Source: Pseudomonas palleroniana
GTDB taxonomy: Bacteria; Pseudomonadota; Gammaproteobacteria; Pseudomonadales; Pseudomonadaceae
Assembly (NCBI RefSeq): GCF_003031675.1
Contig: NZ_PYWX01000012.1
Span: forward strand, 1-64,000
DNA: 64,000 bases
Direction of reading: 5' to 3'
Shown here: in pieces, positions 47,921 through 56,384 of the stretch
How positions within the stretch are numbered: position 1 is the stretch's first letter
Layout of the letters: every line of letters starts with the position of its first letter
Notes under the pieces: generated by a model
The model's database searches: none
What the model saw: only the letters and a program-made list of their open reading frames with translations
Told to the model about the DNA's origin: nothing
Program-made: the position numbers and the translations under genes

Positions 47921-49060
47921 TTAACGTTGCCACTGGGCGCGTTTGAGCGACCAGACAAAATCCAGTTTGTGGTAACCAACAAAGTCGGTGTCCGGTAGCG
48001 GGGCGGTGGGGTAGACGATGCCGCCGTCTTTGTTCAGGGCGAAATTGAAGTAGCCCTGCTTGGGCGAATACGCGGCGGTGCCATGGCAGGCGAAACACGA
48101 CGACTCGCTCTGGAACGCTGATTCCAACTGGGAGTTGGCGAGCAAGGTCGGGGTGGTCTTGGACTGCACGCCGATCAACTCATACTGCGCCAGTGTCGGG
48201 TACTGGGCCTGGAATGTGCTGTTGACCGGTTGCGCCGCCGGGGTTGGCCCGGTGCTGTTGGTCATCGGCGTGGGCGGGATTGCGTTGGTCACGGTGTACT
48301 TGCCGTTATTGCGGTTTTCGAAGGTGGTCCACACCCAGTCGGGATTGAGTTTGTTGATCACATGCAGGCCGCTCAGCGCGGCATACCCCACCACATACTG
48401 CGTGCCTTGCTGGTAGTAGGCCTGGGCGATGTAGTAGCCGTCACTGGCCAGTTGCTGCTGGTAGCTTTGGTCGTTGCCGATCCACAGCCAGGCGGCTTTG
48501 AGCTCCCAGGCAGTGGCGGGAAAATCAAGGTCGCTGGTCAGCGCGGCCTGGCCATTCACGTTGTAGACCTTCTGCTGCACGATGTAATTGAAGGTGTCCT
48601 CGCCCATCAGCAGTTGGAAGCGCACCGCCTGGCCTTGTTCGGCGGCGGGTACCTGGCCGCCCATTTCCAGGATCAGCCCGTCCACCTGCTGGGTGGCGTT
48701 GAGGTTGTGGAAGGTGCGATTCGGGTTCATACCCATCGCCTGGGCCTGGGTCAGTACGGCGGCAGGCGGCGCCACGCTCTGGTTGTAGGGTTGGGGCGCG
48801 GCGCCATTGGGCAGGTAGACCTGGTCGGAAGGTTTCAAGGTTTCCCATACCACATTCGGGCTCTGTGCAGCAGCCGGCTGATTCAGGCAGGCAAACCAGT
48901 TCCAGGCCAGGGTCTCGGGGCTTTGCACGAAGGTGGCCCGGGTCTGATCGAGGTTGCCTCCATACTGCAAAAAGTTCGTGCAGTCGAAGGGGTTGGTGTC
49001 TTGGGCATGGGCCAACCCGGCCAGTGCACTCAGGACTGTGATAGATAAGGCTCGCCGCAT
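47921..49060 (-). CDS. Secreted monoheme cytochrome-like protein 1
   Basis: A 379-residue exported protein (MRRALSITVLSALAGLAHA). It has one CFACH heme c motif near the C-terminus, the LAWNWFACLNQPA box near the start, and GLHVINK and WVWTTFENRNN, all aligned with the paralogue at 43299. The start overlaps the end of eboF by 31 bases, which places it in the same transcript as the ebo genes. Predicted location is the periplasm. Confidence 0.75.
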   Translation of the reverse strand: MRRALSITVLSALAGLAHAQDTNPFDCTNFLQYGGNLDQTRATFVQSPETLAWNWFACLNQPAAAQSPNVVWETLKPSDQVYLPNGAAPQPYNQSVAPPAAVLTQAQAMGMNPNRTFHNLNATQQVDGLILEMGGQVPAAEQGQAVRFQLLMGEDTFNYIVQQKVYNVNGQAALTSDLDFPATAWELKAAWLWIGNDQSYQQQLASDGYYIAQAYYQQGTQYVVGYAALSGLHVINKLNPDWVWTTFENRNNGKYTVTNAIPPTPMTNSTGPTPAAQPVNSTFQAQYPTLAQYELIGVQSKTTPTLLANSQLESAFQSESSCFACHGTAAYSPKQGYFNFALNKDGGIVYPTAPLPDTDFVGYHKLDFVWSLKRAQWQR

Positions 49061-50475
49061 GGAAGCTCCTTGGCTGTGGCCGGTTCGGTCTGTGGGCGCC
49101 CCAGGAAATGCTCCAGGAGCAGTTGCTTCACGGCCGTCGCCGCCAACCGTGGCGGTAACGACAGTGCGCAATCGGTGATCAGCAACGGGCCGTTCTGCGC
49201 GTTGCTCGGAAGGCGACCATGGCTGCCACGCACCAGTGAGGTGTCCAGCGGGATCAGGTCCATGTAGTAGCGAAAGCCGAGTTTTTTTTGCAGCAGGCGC
49301 CGCGCCACTTTCAGCGTGGGAAAGCGAATGGCCGGGTCGACAAACAGCTCCACCGGGTCGTAGCCGGGCTTGCGGTGAATGTCCACGGTACGCGCGAAGT
49401 CCGGTGCTTTGCGCTCGTCCAGCCAGTAGTAGTAATCGAACCAGCACCCGCTGGCGGCCACGGCCACCAGTTCGCCGCTGCGCGGATGGTCGAGCTGCCA
49501 GGCGTGTTGCTCGGCCTTATCCAGCACCTGTTCGATGCCGGGCTGGCGCTGCAGCAGGGCCTTGACCCGAGGAATGTCCTGGGCGCGTTTGACGTAGATA
49601 TGTGCAATTTGATGGTCCGCCACCGCAAACGCCGGGCTGGCGCCAGGGTCGAGCAGTTCCCAGCCCAGGGACTGGCGCACCTGCAACAGACCTTCGTTGC
49701 GCAGGATGCGGTTGATCGACACCGATTGCTCGACCGCATCGATTCCATATTCCGAGAGCAGCATCACGGCGGCGCCCTGGGCCTGGGCAAAATCCAGCAG
49801 GCGCCCGACCTGGCTGTCGATGGCGCGAACTTCGGCGGCGATCGACGGATGCTCAGGCCCCACGCGTTGCAGGCTGTAATCCAGGTGGGGCAGGTAGATC
49901 AGTTGTAGATGTGGCCGGTTGATCTGGAATTCGGTGATGGCGCAATCAACGATCCAGCGGCTCGAGGCAATGCCCGCCGCCGGCCCCCAGAACCCTGGGA
50001 ACGGGAACTCGCCGATCTGCTGCTCGATCTGCTCATGCAGCCCGGGTGGCGACGAATACAGGCCGAACTGTTTGCGCCCATCGGCCGGGTAGTGCGGGCG
50101 CGGGGTGATGGCGGCGTCCACGTCGGCATACATGTTGAACCACCAGAACAACTGGCTGCAGCGAAACCCCGGGATTTCGCGTTGGAGCGTGTGCCAGACC
50201 TTTTCCCCCTGGATCAGCCCATTGGGTTGCAGCCAGAAACGCACCTCGGCCTGGTCGCGAAAGTACCAGCCATTGCCGACGATGCCATGCTGCGACGGCG
50301 GCGCGCCGGTGAGGATCGACGCCTGCACCGTCGAGGTGACGGCGGGGAATACCGGTTGCAAGTGAGCCAACTGGGCGGTCTTGAGCAACCGGTTGATGTG
50401 CGGTGTCGCCTCACCGAGCAGCGCAGGCGTCAGCCCTACCACGTTGATCAGCAGCAGCGGTTGCTCAGAAAGCAT
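49030..50475 (-). CDS. eboF: EboF, alkaline phosphatase superfamily phosphodiesterase-like
   Basis: A 481-residue member of the nucleotide pyrophosphatase/phosphodiesterase clade. The nucleophile region is FPAVTSTVQASILTG, followed by PPSQHGIVGNGWYFRD, the metal-site stretch YLPHLDYSLQRVGPEHP and LLSEYGID. The usual first metal ligand (DG near the N-terminus) is replaced by VG in INVVGLTPALLG. I recall this as a feature of the Ebo clade. It starts inside the end of eboE (11-base overlap). An earlier frame start is out of register with the family. Confidence 0.82.
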   Translation of the reverse strand: MLSEQPLLLINVVGLTPALLGEATPHINRLLKTAQLAHLQPVFPAVTSTVQASILTGAPPSQHGIVGNGWYFRDQAEVRFWLQPNGLIQGEKVWHTLQREIPGFRCSQLFWWFNMYADVDAAITPRPHYPADGRKQFGLYSSPPGLHEQIEQQIGEFPFPGFWGPAAGIASSRWIVDCAITEFQINRPHLQLIYLPHLDYSLQRVGPEHPSIAAEVRAIDSQVGRLLDFAQAQGAAVMLLSEYGIDAVEQSVSINRILRNEGLLQVRQSLGWELLDPGASPAFAVADHQIAHIYVKRAQDIPRVKALLQRQPGIEQVLDKAEQHAWQLDHPRSGELVAVAASGCWFDYYYWLDERKAPDFARTVDIHRKPGYDPVELFVDPAIRFPTLKVARRLLQKKLGFRYYMDLIPLDTSLVRGSHGRLPSNAQNGPLLITDCALSLPPRLAATAVKQLLLEHFLGRPQTEPATAKELPCGEPYLSQS

Positions 50476-51685
50476 CGGCGTAGGCCTCCCGGCTATAGGC
50501 GTGCAACAGGCCGCGCTGGCGCAACTGGTCCTCGACCCAGTGCAGTTCGGCGACGATGCCTTCGAGCTGGGCCAGGGTGGTGGTGGGGCGCAGTTGAGCG
50601 GGCAGCACGCCCCAGCTGTAGGTCTCGACCTCCAATACCGGGTGAAACTCGACGTGGTCGGACAGGTAGTCGAAGGTCTGCGCCAGCGCCTCCTGGCTGC
50701 CGCTGAGTTCGGGCAGCAGCAGCCGTTCGCTGAACAGCGGTATATGGAAGTGAACGCGCAGCTCGCGAAACTCACTGCACTGCGCCAGGGCTGCGGGCAA
50801 GTCCGCCCAGGCCACGCGTCGACCCTGTGGGTCGAGAGCCTTCACCTGGTGCAGGTAGGTGGCCTCGGCAAAGCGGCCCAGGGTGTCGAGCACGTGTTCG
50901 CGTCGCGGATCATGCGGCGGCGGCAGGCGGCAGATCATCGCGTTGGACAGCTGGACCTTGCCCACCGTTACGCCTGCCTGGCGTAGCCGGTCCAGGGACT
51001 GGTAACAATCCTCGAACATGACCGCCTGGTGGCACACGTCGAAACACAGGGCCAGGTAGGCATGGTTCGGGTCCATCGCCTGCCGTCGCTGGAAAAACGC
51101 AATGGCCTGCTCGGTGTTTTCCAGCACGCAGTCCGGCTCCATCTCCAGGCAGAACACAATTTTCTTGCCGCTGTCCTGGTGCAATTGGGCGAGTGCGGCG
51201 GTGAGTTGGCTGAGGTGCTCGTCGGCACGCGCTTGCAGCACCGTGCTCCAGGTGGCGGCATAGCCCAGCGGCACCGTGGATATCACCCCTTGGCGGCAAT
51301 CCGGCGGTAACGCCTGGGCCAGCAGGTACGCCAGGTCGAGGCTGTAGGCCAACCGCTGCGGGTCGGCCCAACTGGGCAGGTAGACCTCGGCTTTCACCGC
51401 GCCCTGATGGAACTCGCCATAGGGGAAGCCATTCAAGGAGGTCAGGCGCAACCCGCTGTCTTGCAGCAACCCCAGGAATTCCTGGCGCGCCGCGGGTTGC
51501 TGCAACTGCCGGGCCGCGTGAGCGCAGATCCACAAACCACTGTCCTGCACGTCCAACCCGCGCAGGTTGCGCACGCCCCGGAAATGTTCGGCGATCGAGG
51601 CCCTGAGTCCGGCCAGGTCGCGGGTCGGGTGCACATTGCTGCAATAGCCGACCTGAGTGGCCGTCCAACCGCCGATGTCGCTCAT
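50465..51685 (-). CDS. eboE: Metabolite traffic protein EboE
   Basis: A 406-residue TIM-barrel protein of the xylose isomerase-like superfamily. Strand and metal-site elements include LTSLNGFPYGEFH, FCLEMEPDCVLENT and LALCFDVCHQAVMFED. It matches the ebo-cluster EboE family. The start at 51685 overlaps the eboB stop by four bases. The substrate is not known; the name reflects involvement in moving pathway intermediates. Confidence 0.85.
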   Translation of the reverse strand: MSDIGGWTATQVGYCSNVHPTRDLAGLRASIAEHFRGVRNLRGLDVQDSGLWICAHAARQLQQPAARQEFLGLLQDSGLRLTSLNGFPYGEFHQGAVKAEVYLPSWADPQRLAYSLDLAYLLAQALPPDCRQGVISTVPLGYAATWSTVLQARADEHLSQLTAALAQLHQDSGKKIVFCLEMEPDCVLENTEQAIAFFQRRQAMDPNHAYLALCFDVCHQAVMFEDCYQSLDRLRQAGVTVGKVQLSNAMICRLPPPHDPRREHVLDTLGRFAEATYLHQVKALDPQGRRVAWADLPAALAQCSEFRELRVHFHIPLFSERLLLPELSGSQEALAQTFDYLSDHVEFHPVLEVETYSWGVLPAQLRPTTTLAQLEGIVAELHWVEDQLRQRGLLHAYSREAYADAF

Positions 51686-52566
51686 TTGACCACCGGCTCC
51701 TGGCCGCGCAGGGCCGAGTTGTCCTGCCATTGCTTGCGCTGGTCGATGGGCAGCGGTGTGCTGACCAGGGCCTTGTCCAACTGGCCGCTCTGGGCGAAGA
51801 AATCCACCGGGTTATGGAACAGCACCTGTTCGACCTGGGCCTGGCTGAAGCCCGCCGCCAACATCGCCTGGCCGGTCTTGGGCACCTTCAGCGGGTCGCT
51901 GATGCCCCAGTCAGCGGCACTGTTGACCACCATTTTTTCCGTGCCGTATTCCTGGAGCAAGGCGACCATGCGCTGCTCCGACATCTTGGTGTTGGGGTAG
52001 ATGGAATGGCCGCGCCAGCAGTCGCTGTCGAGCACCAGGGGCAAGGTCAGTTCGTTGAGGTGGTCGATGATCACCAGGTGCTCGGCAATCCCCACTTCGC
52101 GGATCACCGCCAGGGTGCGCTTGGTGCCGCCGATCTTGTCGCGGTGGGGCGTGTGCACCAGCACCGGCAGGTTGAACTGCCTGGCCAGCTCCAGTTGCGC
52201 GGCGAGAAAACGGTCCTCTTCGGGGGTGATGTCGTCGTAGCCGATTTCACCGACGGCCACCACACCGTCTTTCACCAGGTAACGCGGCAATATCTCCAGC
52301 ACCTCATTGGCCACCGACAGGTCATTGGCCTCCTTGGGGTTCAGGCCAATGGTGCAGAAATGATGGATGCCGAACATGCTGGCGCGAAAGCGTTCCCAGC
52401 CGAGCAAGGTGTCGAAGTAGTCGATGAAACTGCCGACGCTGGTGCGTGCCTGGCCCTGCCAGAACGCCGGCTCGATCACCCCGGTAATCCCGGCGGCGGC
52501 CATGTTCTGGTAGTCGTCGGTGGTGCGGCTGACCATATGGATATGCGGATCGAAGTAGGTGGGCAT
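51682..52566 (-). CDS. eboB: TatD-family metal-dependent hydrolase EboB
   Basis: A 294-residue amidohydrolase-fold enzyme. The metal ligands are FDPHIHM (His8, His10), VGEIGYDD, LVHTPHRD and IIDHLNE. It fits the TatD-related EboB group and lies between eboA and eboE with 24 bases to eboA and a 4-base overlap with eboE. A nuclease activity should not be assumed from the TatD label. Confidence 0.87.
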   Translation of the reverse strand: MPTYFDPHIHMVSRTTDDYQNMAAAGITGVIEPAFWQGQARTSVGSFIDYFDTLLGWERFRASMFGIHHFCTIGLNPKEANDLSVANEVLEILPRYLVKDGVVAVGEIGYDDITPEEDRFLAAQLELARQFNLPVLVHTPHRDKIGGTKRTLAVIREVGIAEHLVIIDHLNELTLPLVLDSDCWRGHSIYPNTKMSEQRMVALLQEYGTEKMVVNSAADWGISDPLKVPKTGQAMLAAGFSQAQVEQVLFHNPVDFFAQSGQLDKALVSTPLPIDQRKQWQDNSALRGQEPVVK

Positions 52567-52590
52567 AGTGAATCCTCTTCAGGGAAAGTC

Positions 52591-53259
52591 TCAGTTCAGG
52601 TACGGGTGCCACTGCGGTGGCAGGTGTCGGCGTTGTTCCGGGTCCAGCAGGTGGAAGGCGATCACCTCGGGCAGGCCGGGCGATATGGGACGGCCCGCGG
52701 CCTGTTGCTCTTGCATCAGGTCCAGGGCCAACTGATTGAACGTGGTGCTATGCCGTTGCTTGAGGCCGACCACACGCCCGACGTCCAGGCCCATGCCGAG
52801 TGCCTTGAGTACAAGCTGGTGAAAGGCCCGCTCGGGGTAATGGCGTGATGGGTAGGCGTTGTCGAGGGCCAGGGCGGCAAACACCTGCGGGTTGCTGGTG
52901 CGTCCGGCCTGCAAGGCCAGCGCCAGGCACTGACCGTTGCTGTCGAGCCAGTCGAGGGCACCGAGCAGGGCGATTTTTTCCTGATCGTCGCCCCACAGGA
53001 ACCACTGGCGTAGCAGGGTTAAATGTTCGGCAATGGCGGCGGTTTCCAGCACCTGGCCCAGCAGCAGTGCACGCGCCAGGTCGACCTCAGGGGCCGTCAA
53101 GTGACGCTTGCACTGGCTGCTCAACAATGCCGCCGTGGTGGCGTCCGGTTGTTGCGCGAGCGCGGCCTGCGCCTGGCACCACCACAGCGCTTGGCTGTCG
53201 TGCAGTCGCTGGCTTAGGACTTGGCGCAGTTCGATAAGGCGATCCTGGCGCATGTTCAT
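52591..53259 (-). CDS. eboA: EboA domain protein
   Basis: A 222-residue, mostly helical protein. The stretches WGDDQEKIALLGALDWL, NAYPSRHYPERAFHQLVLKA and EQQAAGRPI match the pattern I recall for EboA (NPYPxxYFxExxFNQMVLKA, ERxAAGR). The start at 53259 overlaps the eboC stop by four bases. The molecular function of EboA is not established. Confidence 0.85.
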   Translation of the reverse strand: MNMRQDRLIELRQVLSQRLHDSQALWWCQAQAALAQQPDATTAALLSSQCKRHLTAPEVDLARALLLGQVLETAAIAEHLTLLRQWFLWGDDQEKIALLGALDWLDSNGQCLALALQAGRTSNPQVFAALALDNAYPSRHYPERAFHQLVLKALGMGLDVGRVVGLKQRHSTTFNQLALDLMQEQQAAGRPISPGLPEVIAFHLLDPEQRRHLPPQWHPYLN

Positions 53260-54140
53260 GTCGGCTTGATCCAACGCTGAAAGTGGGGAAGCAGGAAAAA
53301 CACCAGCACACACAGCAGACTGCCCAACGGCTGGTCGGCCACGGCCAACACCAGCCCATCGAACAGCGGCAACGCCGCCAGGCCTGCGCCGATAAAAGCG
53401 CGCACCTGACGTTGTTGCGGGTTGGCCAGGTGCCTGCGGTAGTGCAGGCCCAACCAACCCAGCCAGAGCAGCAGCACCGGCCAGAACCACAGGTTGTTGG
53501 AGTAGATCGCCAAAGCCAGCGGGCTGAGCATCAGCAACAGCGGCAGGCGGCTGACCAGTTGGTTGCGGTGTTCCTGGCGAGCCAGGTAAGTCAGGCCGCT
53601 GATGTACACGCCCAGCAGCATTGCGCACAGCCAGATCGGCTCCGGCGGCAGTGCCAGGCTGGCTGCCGCCGTGAGGTACAGCGCCGAGCGGCACGCTCCC
53701 ATCAGCCATACGCTGTGGGCGTATTTTTTGTGCAGCAGGTTGTAGCCGAAGATGCAGGCCAGCAGCAGCCCCACGCCGCCAAGCAGCCAGTGGGGCTGAT
53801 CGATCAGGCGGCTCAGGCCCAGCACGGCCATGGCGGCGAGGATCAGCAGCAGCGCCGTGGCCAGGCCCACTTGCTGCCGGCTGGCCAGGCCCAGGGTGAT
53901 GGGGCGCGGGTTGTGGTGTTGTCGATCCCAGTCGGCGTCCAGCCAGTCGTTCAACAGCATGCCGGCCAGGTACAACAGCGACAGCGTGCTCAGCAGCAAC
54001 CCCCAGACCAGCGACGACGGCGGCGCCAACGCTCCGGCGCTGCTGGCGAGCAGGGCGGCAGCCAGCGTGTTGGTCCACACCGTGGGCAGGTTGGACACGC
54101 GACCCAGGGTCAACCAGGTTTTCAGGTTGGTCTGGCTCAT
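53256..54140 (-). CDS. eboC: UbiA-like membrane prenyltransferase homologue EboC
   Basis: A 294-residue polytopic protein with about nine spans. The first Asp-rich motif NDWLDADWD is intact (residues 64-72), while the second one of active UbiA enzymes is not evident; the matching loop reads ARQEHRNQ. It may bind a lipid or act as a transporter rather than as a full prenyltransferase. The start overlaps the eboD stop by four bases. Confidence 0.87.
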   Translation of the reverse strand: MSQTNLKTWLTLGRVSNLPTVWTNTLAAALLASSAGALAPPSSLVWGLLLSTLSLLYLAGMLLNDWLDADWDRQHHNPRPITLGLASRQQVGLATALLLILAAMAVLGLSRLIDQPHWLLGGVGLLLACIFGYNLLHKKYAHSVWLMGACRSALYLTAAASLALPPEPIWLCAMLLGVYISGLTYLARQEHRNQLVSRLPLLLMLSPLALAIYSNNLWFWPVLLLWLGWLGLHYRRHLANPQQRQVRAFIGAGLAALPLFDGLVLAVADQPLGSLLCVLVFFLLPHFQRWIKPT

Positions 54141-56002
54141 TGCGCGTAACTCAGTGGCAGCGCCAGGTCGCCGCGGTTCGCCAACCGTTGCAGCGCCTGT
54201 TCCATTTGTGCGTCATCGATGGCATGCAGGTCTACCGACTCTCCGATGCAACGAAGCATGGGGATCGACAGCTGCCCGCCCAGGTGCTGACGGAACTCCT
54301 CCAGGCCGAGCAACACCTGGGAGCGGCCCTGGGCATCTTTCATCTTCAGTTCCGGCGGGCACAGGTTGAAGCCCAGGGTGTGCAGCAGGTTCATCAGCCG
54401 TTGCGTGTCGCTAGCGCTCAACAACCCCACGGCATTGGCGTACAGACCGTCCAGCGCCATGCCCACGGCGACGGCTTCACCATGACGCAGGCGGTGCTGG
54501 CTGAGGTTTTCCAGCTTGTGCGCGGCCCAATGCCCGTAGTCCAGTGGGCGGCCATTACCGCGTTCGAACGGGTCCCCGGCGCCGGTGATATGCCCCAGGT
54601 GCAGTTCGGCGCAACGGCGAATGGCGTAGCGGCTGGCCGGGTGATCAAAGCGCGCGAGGGCGTCGGCATGCTGCTCCATCCACTCGAAAAACGCCGAGTC
54701 CTTGATCAGCGCCACCTTGACCGCTTCGGCCAGCCCGGCGATCTGGTCGCGGTGGGTCAGGCTGGTGAGCAATTGGAAGTCGTTGAGCACCGCTGTAGCG
54801 GGATAGAACGCGCCCAGCAGGTTCTTCTGACCGAAGGCATTGATGCCATTTTTCACCCCGATACCGGCGTCGTTCTGCGCCAGTACCGTGCTGGGGACGC
54901 GCACCAGACGGATGCCGCGATGAAAGGTCGCGCAGGCGTAGCCCACCGCGTCCAGCACCGCACCGCCGCCCAGGGCCAGTACGTAGCAATGCCGGTCCAG
55001 ATGGTGCTGCAGCATGTCGCTGTAGAGCTGCTCCAGGACTTGGGTGTTTTTGCTCAGTTCGCCGGCCGGCACGGCGATGGGCGCCGTTTGCAGGTGCAGG
55101 TCGGTGTGGGCGGCGAAATACGCGTCGATCTGCTCCCGCAGATGAGGCGCGCTGTGCAGCAGTTGTGCGTCGGCAAACACCAGCACCGTCACTGGCCCGT
55201 TGTGCGGTGCGCTGAGTTGTTGATGCAGGCAAGGGTTGCGTGGGTCGAACAGGTGGTCGGTGAACACCACCGGGTAGTCATAGCTGACGCTGAAGCAGCC
55301 ACGCAACGCCTGTTCGGCAGCGGGTTTGCGCAAAGATTTGTATAGGCTGTACCCCGCCACGAACAGCAGCGGTAGCACCATGCTGGCAAGGATCGTCACC
55401 AGCAGTGCATTCTGCTCGATCAGGAACGTGCCGATGGCGGTATAGGCCAACGCCAGGCCCGCATTGGCCAGCGTGGTAATCAACAGAAACGCGCGCAGCG
55501 GGTAACGCTGCATTCCGGCGGCCACCACCGAAGTTTCCGCCAGCACCGGCACCCCGCGCAGGCAAATCAACGACAGCGTGTTCAGCCGATACGCCAAGTG
55601 CCCCGGGCGACGCTGATGCAGGCCAAGACGACCGGATAACAACCGAAAGTAGCCGGCGCCCAACGCGTAGCCCAACCCGGCACCCAGGCACAAGCCGATA
55701 AAAATCACCAGGTAGCCGCCCAGGCCTCCGAGCATGGCAACCGCCAGCAGCGCAACCACGCTCGAGGGTACGGGCAGCAGCACATCCAAAGCGAGCAGGG
55801 TAATCAGCAGCAGGGCCAGGTTGAGTGCCACACCGGGCGTGGAAGGTTGGTACAGGTTGAGGTGAAGCAGGAAGGCCTGGATCTGTTGCTCGAACAACAG
55901 GAAGCTGGCGATGACCAACACGCAAAAGCCAAACAATGACAGCCAGAAATGTTGGGCTGGCCCCTTTTTCAAGAACGCACGATACGGCTGGCTGCGTTTC
56001 AT
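54137..56002 (-). CDS. eboD: EboD fused to a VTT/DedA-like membrane domain
   Basis: A 621-residue two-part protein. Residues 20-222 form a six-span SNARE-associated/DedA-like domain, with GAGLGYALGAGYFRLLSG and the CLRGVPVLAETSVVAAGM loop. Residues 240-615 are a 3-dehydroquinate synthase-like domain with GGGAVLD at 345-351 and likely metal ligands Glu426, His491 and His507. All catalytic-site ligands look present, but as in other ebo clusters the reaction is probably not the shikimate step. GAAGGGA precedes the start. It is the first gene of the operon. Confidence 0.85.
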   Translation of the reverse strand: MKRSQPYRAFLKKGPAQHFWLSLFGFCVLVIASFLLFEQQIQAFLLHLNLYQPSTPGVALNLALLLITLLALDVLLPVPSSVVALLAVAMLGGLGGYLVIFIGLCLGAGLGYALGAGYFRLLSGRLGLHQRRPGHLAYRLNTLSLICLRGVPVLAETSVVAAGMQRYPLRAFLLITTLANAGLALAYTAIGTFLIEQNALLVTILASMVLPLLFVAGYSLYKSLRKPAAEQALRGCFSVSYDYPVVFTDHLFDPRNPCLHQQLSAPHNGPVTVLVFADAQLLHSAPHLREQIDAYFAAHTDLHLQTAPIAVPAGELSKNTQVLEQLYSDMLQHHLDRHCYVLALGGGAVLDAVGYACATFHRGIRLVRVPSTVLAQNDAGIGVKNGINAFGQKNLLGAFYPATAVLNDFQLLTSLTHRDQIAGLAEAVKVALIKDSAFFEWMEQHADALARFDHPASRYAIRRCAELHLGHITGAGDPFERGNGRPLDYGHWAAHKLENLSQHRLRHGEAVAVGMALDGLYANAVGLLSASDTQRLMNLLHTLGFNLCPPELKMKDAQGRSQVLLGLEEFRQHLGGQLSIPMLRCIGESVDLHAIDDAQMEQALQRLANRGDLALPLSYAQ

Positions 56003-56384
56003 CAAAGCATCCCTTCTGAGTATTAAGACTTAAGTTCCGTGTCTGTATTTAGAGCAGCGTCGGGTCTTGTTTCAGAGCAATAGAATCCCTCGCCAGAATG
56101 GCTGGCTGAATGAACAATGGCGGTTGGCCTTCACGGTATTCATGAACCTAGACGGTTGTGGTTTTTTTGCAAGTACGTCGAGTCACAACGGCTGTAACGT
56201 AGGCGGTATGGGCAAGATTTTTATATTCAATACAATTAGTTGTATTGAAATTCAGTGGGCGTCAATAACTTGTTATGAGCCCACATAGTTGAAGTGTTTG
56301 TTATGAGGATTATTGCCGCTGGCTATATGGTTTCTTATTAAAAAGCGGTTTGTCGAGAATGATTCCGCTTAATGTGCTTGTTGT
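56003..56384. promoter_or_regulatory. AT-rich upstream region of the ebo-led operon
   Basis: A 382-bp gap, clearly richer in A and T than its surroundings, between eboD and the end of the LysR gene. It carries a perfect long inverted repeat described separately. A 73-codon frame at 56067 has no supporting signals. Confidence 0.6.
56226..56249. promoter_or_regulatory. Perfect inverted repeat upstream of eboD
   Basis: Ten-base arms TTCAATACAA and exact complement are separated by TTAG. At 224 bases from the eboD start it could be an operator for the whole cluster or a stem-loop in its leader. No poly-T follows in either direction. Confidence 0.6.

Noticed and set aside
49061..49447. N-terminal extension of cytochrome-like protein 1
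   Set aside because: It lies in the eboF coding region and would hide the signal peptide.
54137..56002. eboD as a housekeeping aroB gene
   Set aside because: It sits inside a full ebo cluster and carries a membrane domain that AroB enzymes lack.
56067..56288. 73-codon frame in the eboD upstream region
   Set aside because: No ribosome site, no family resemblance, and it contains the inverted repeat.
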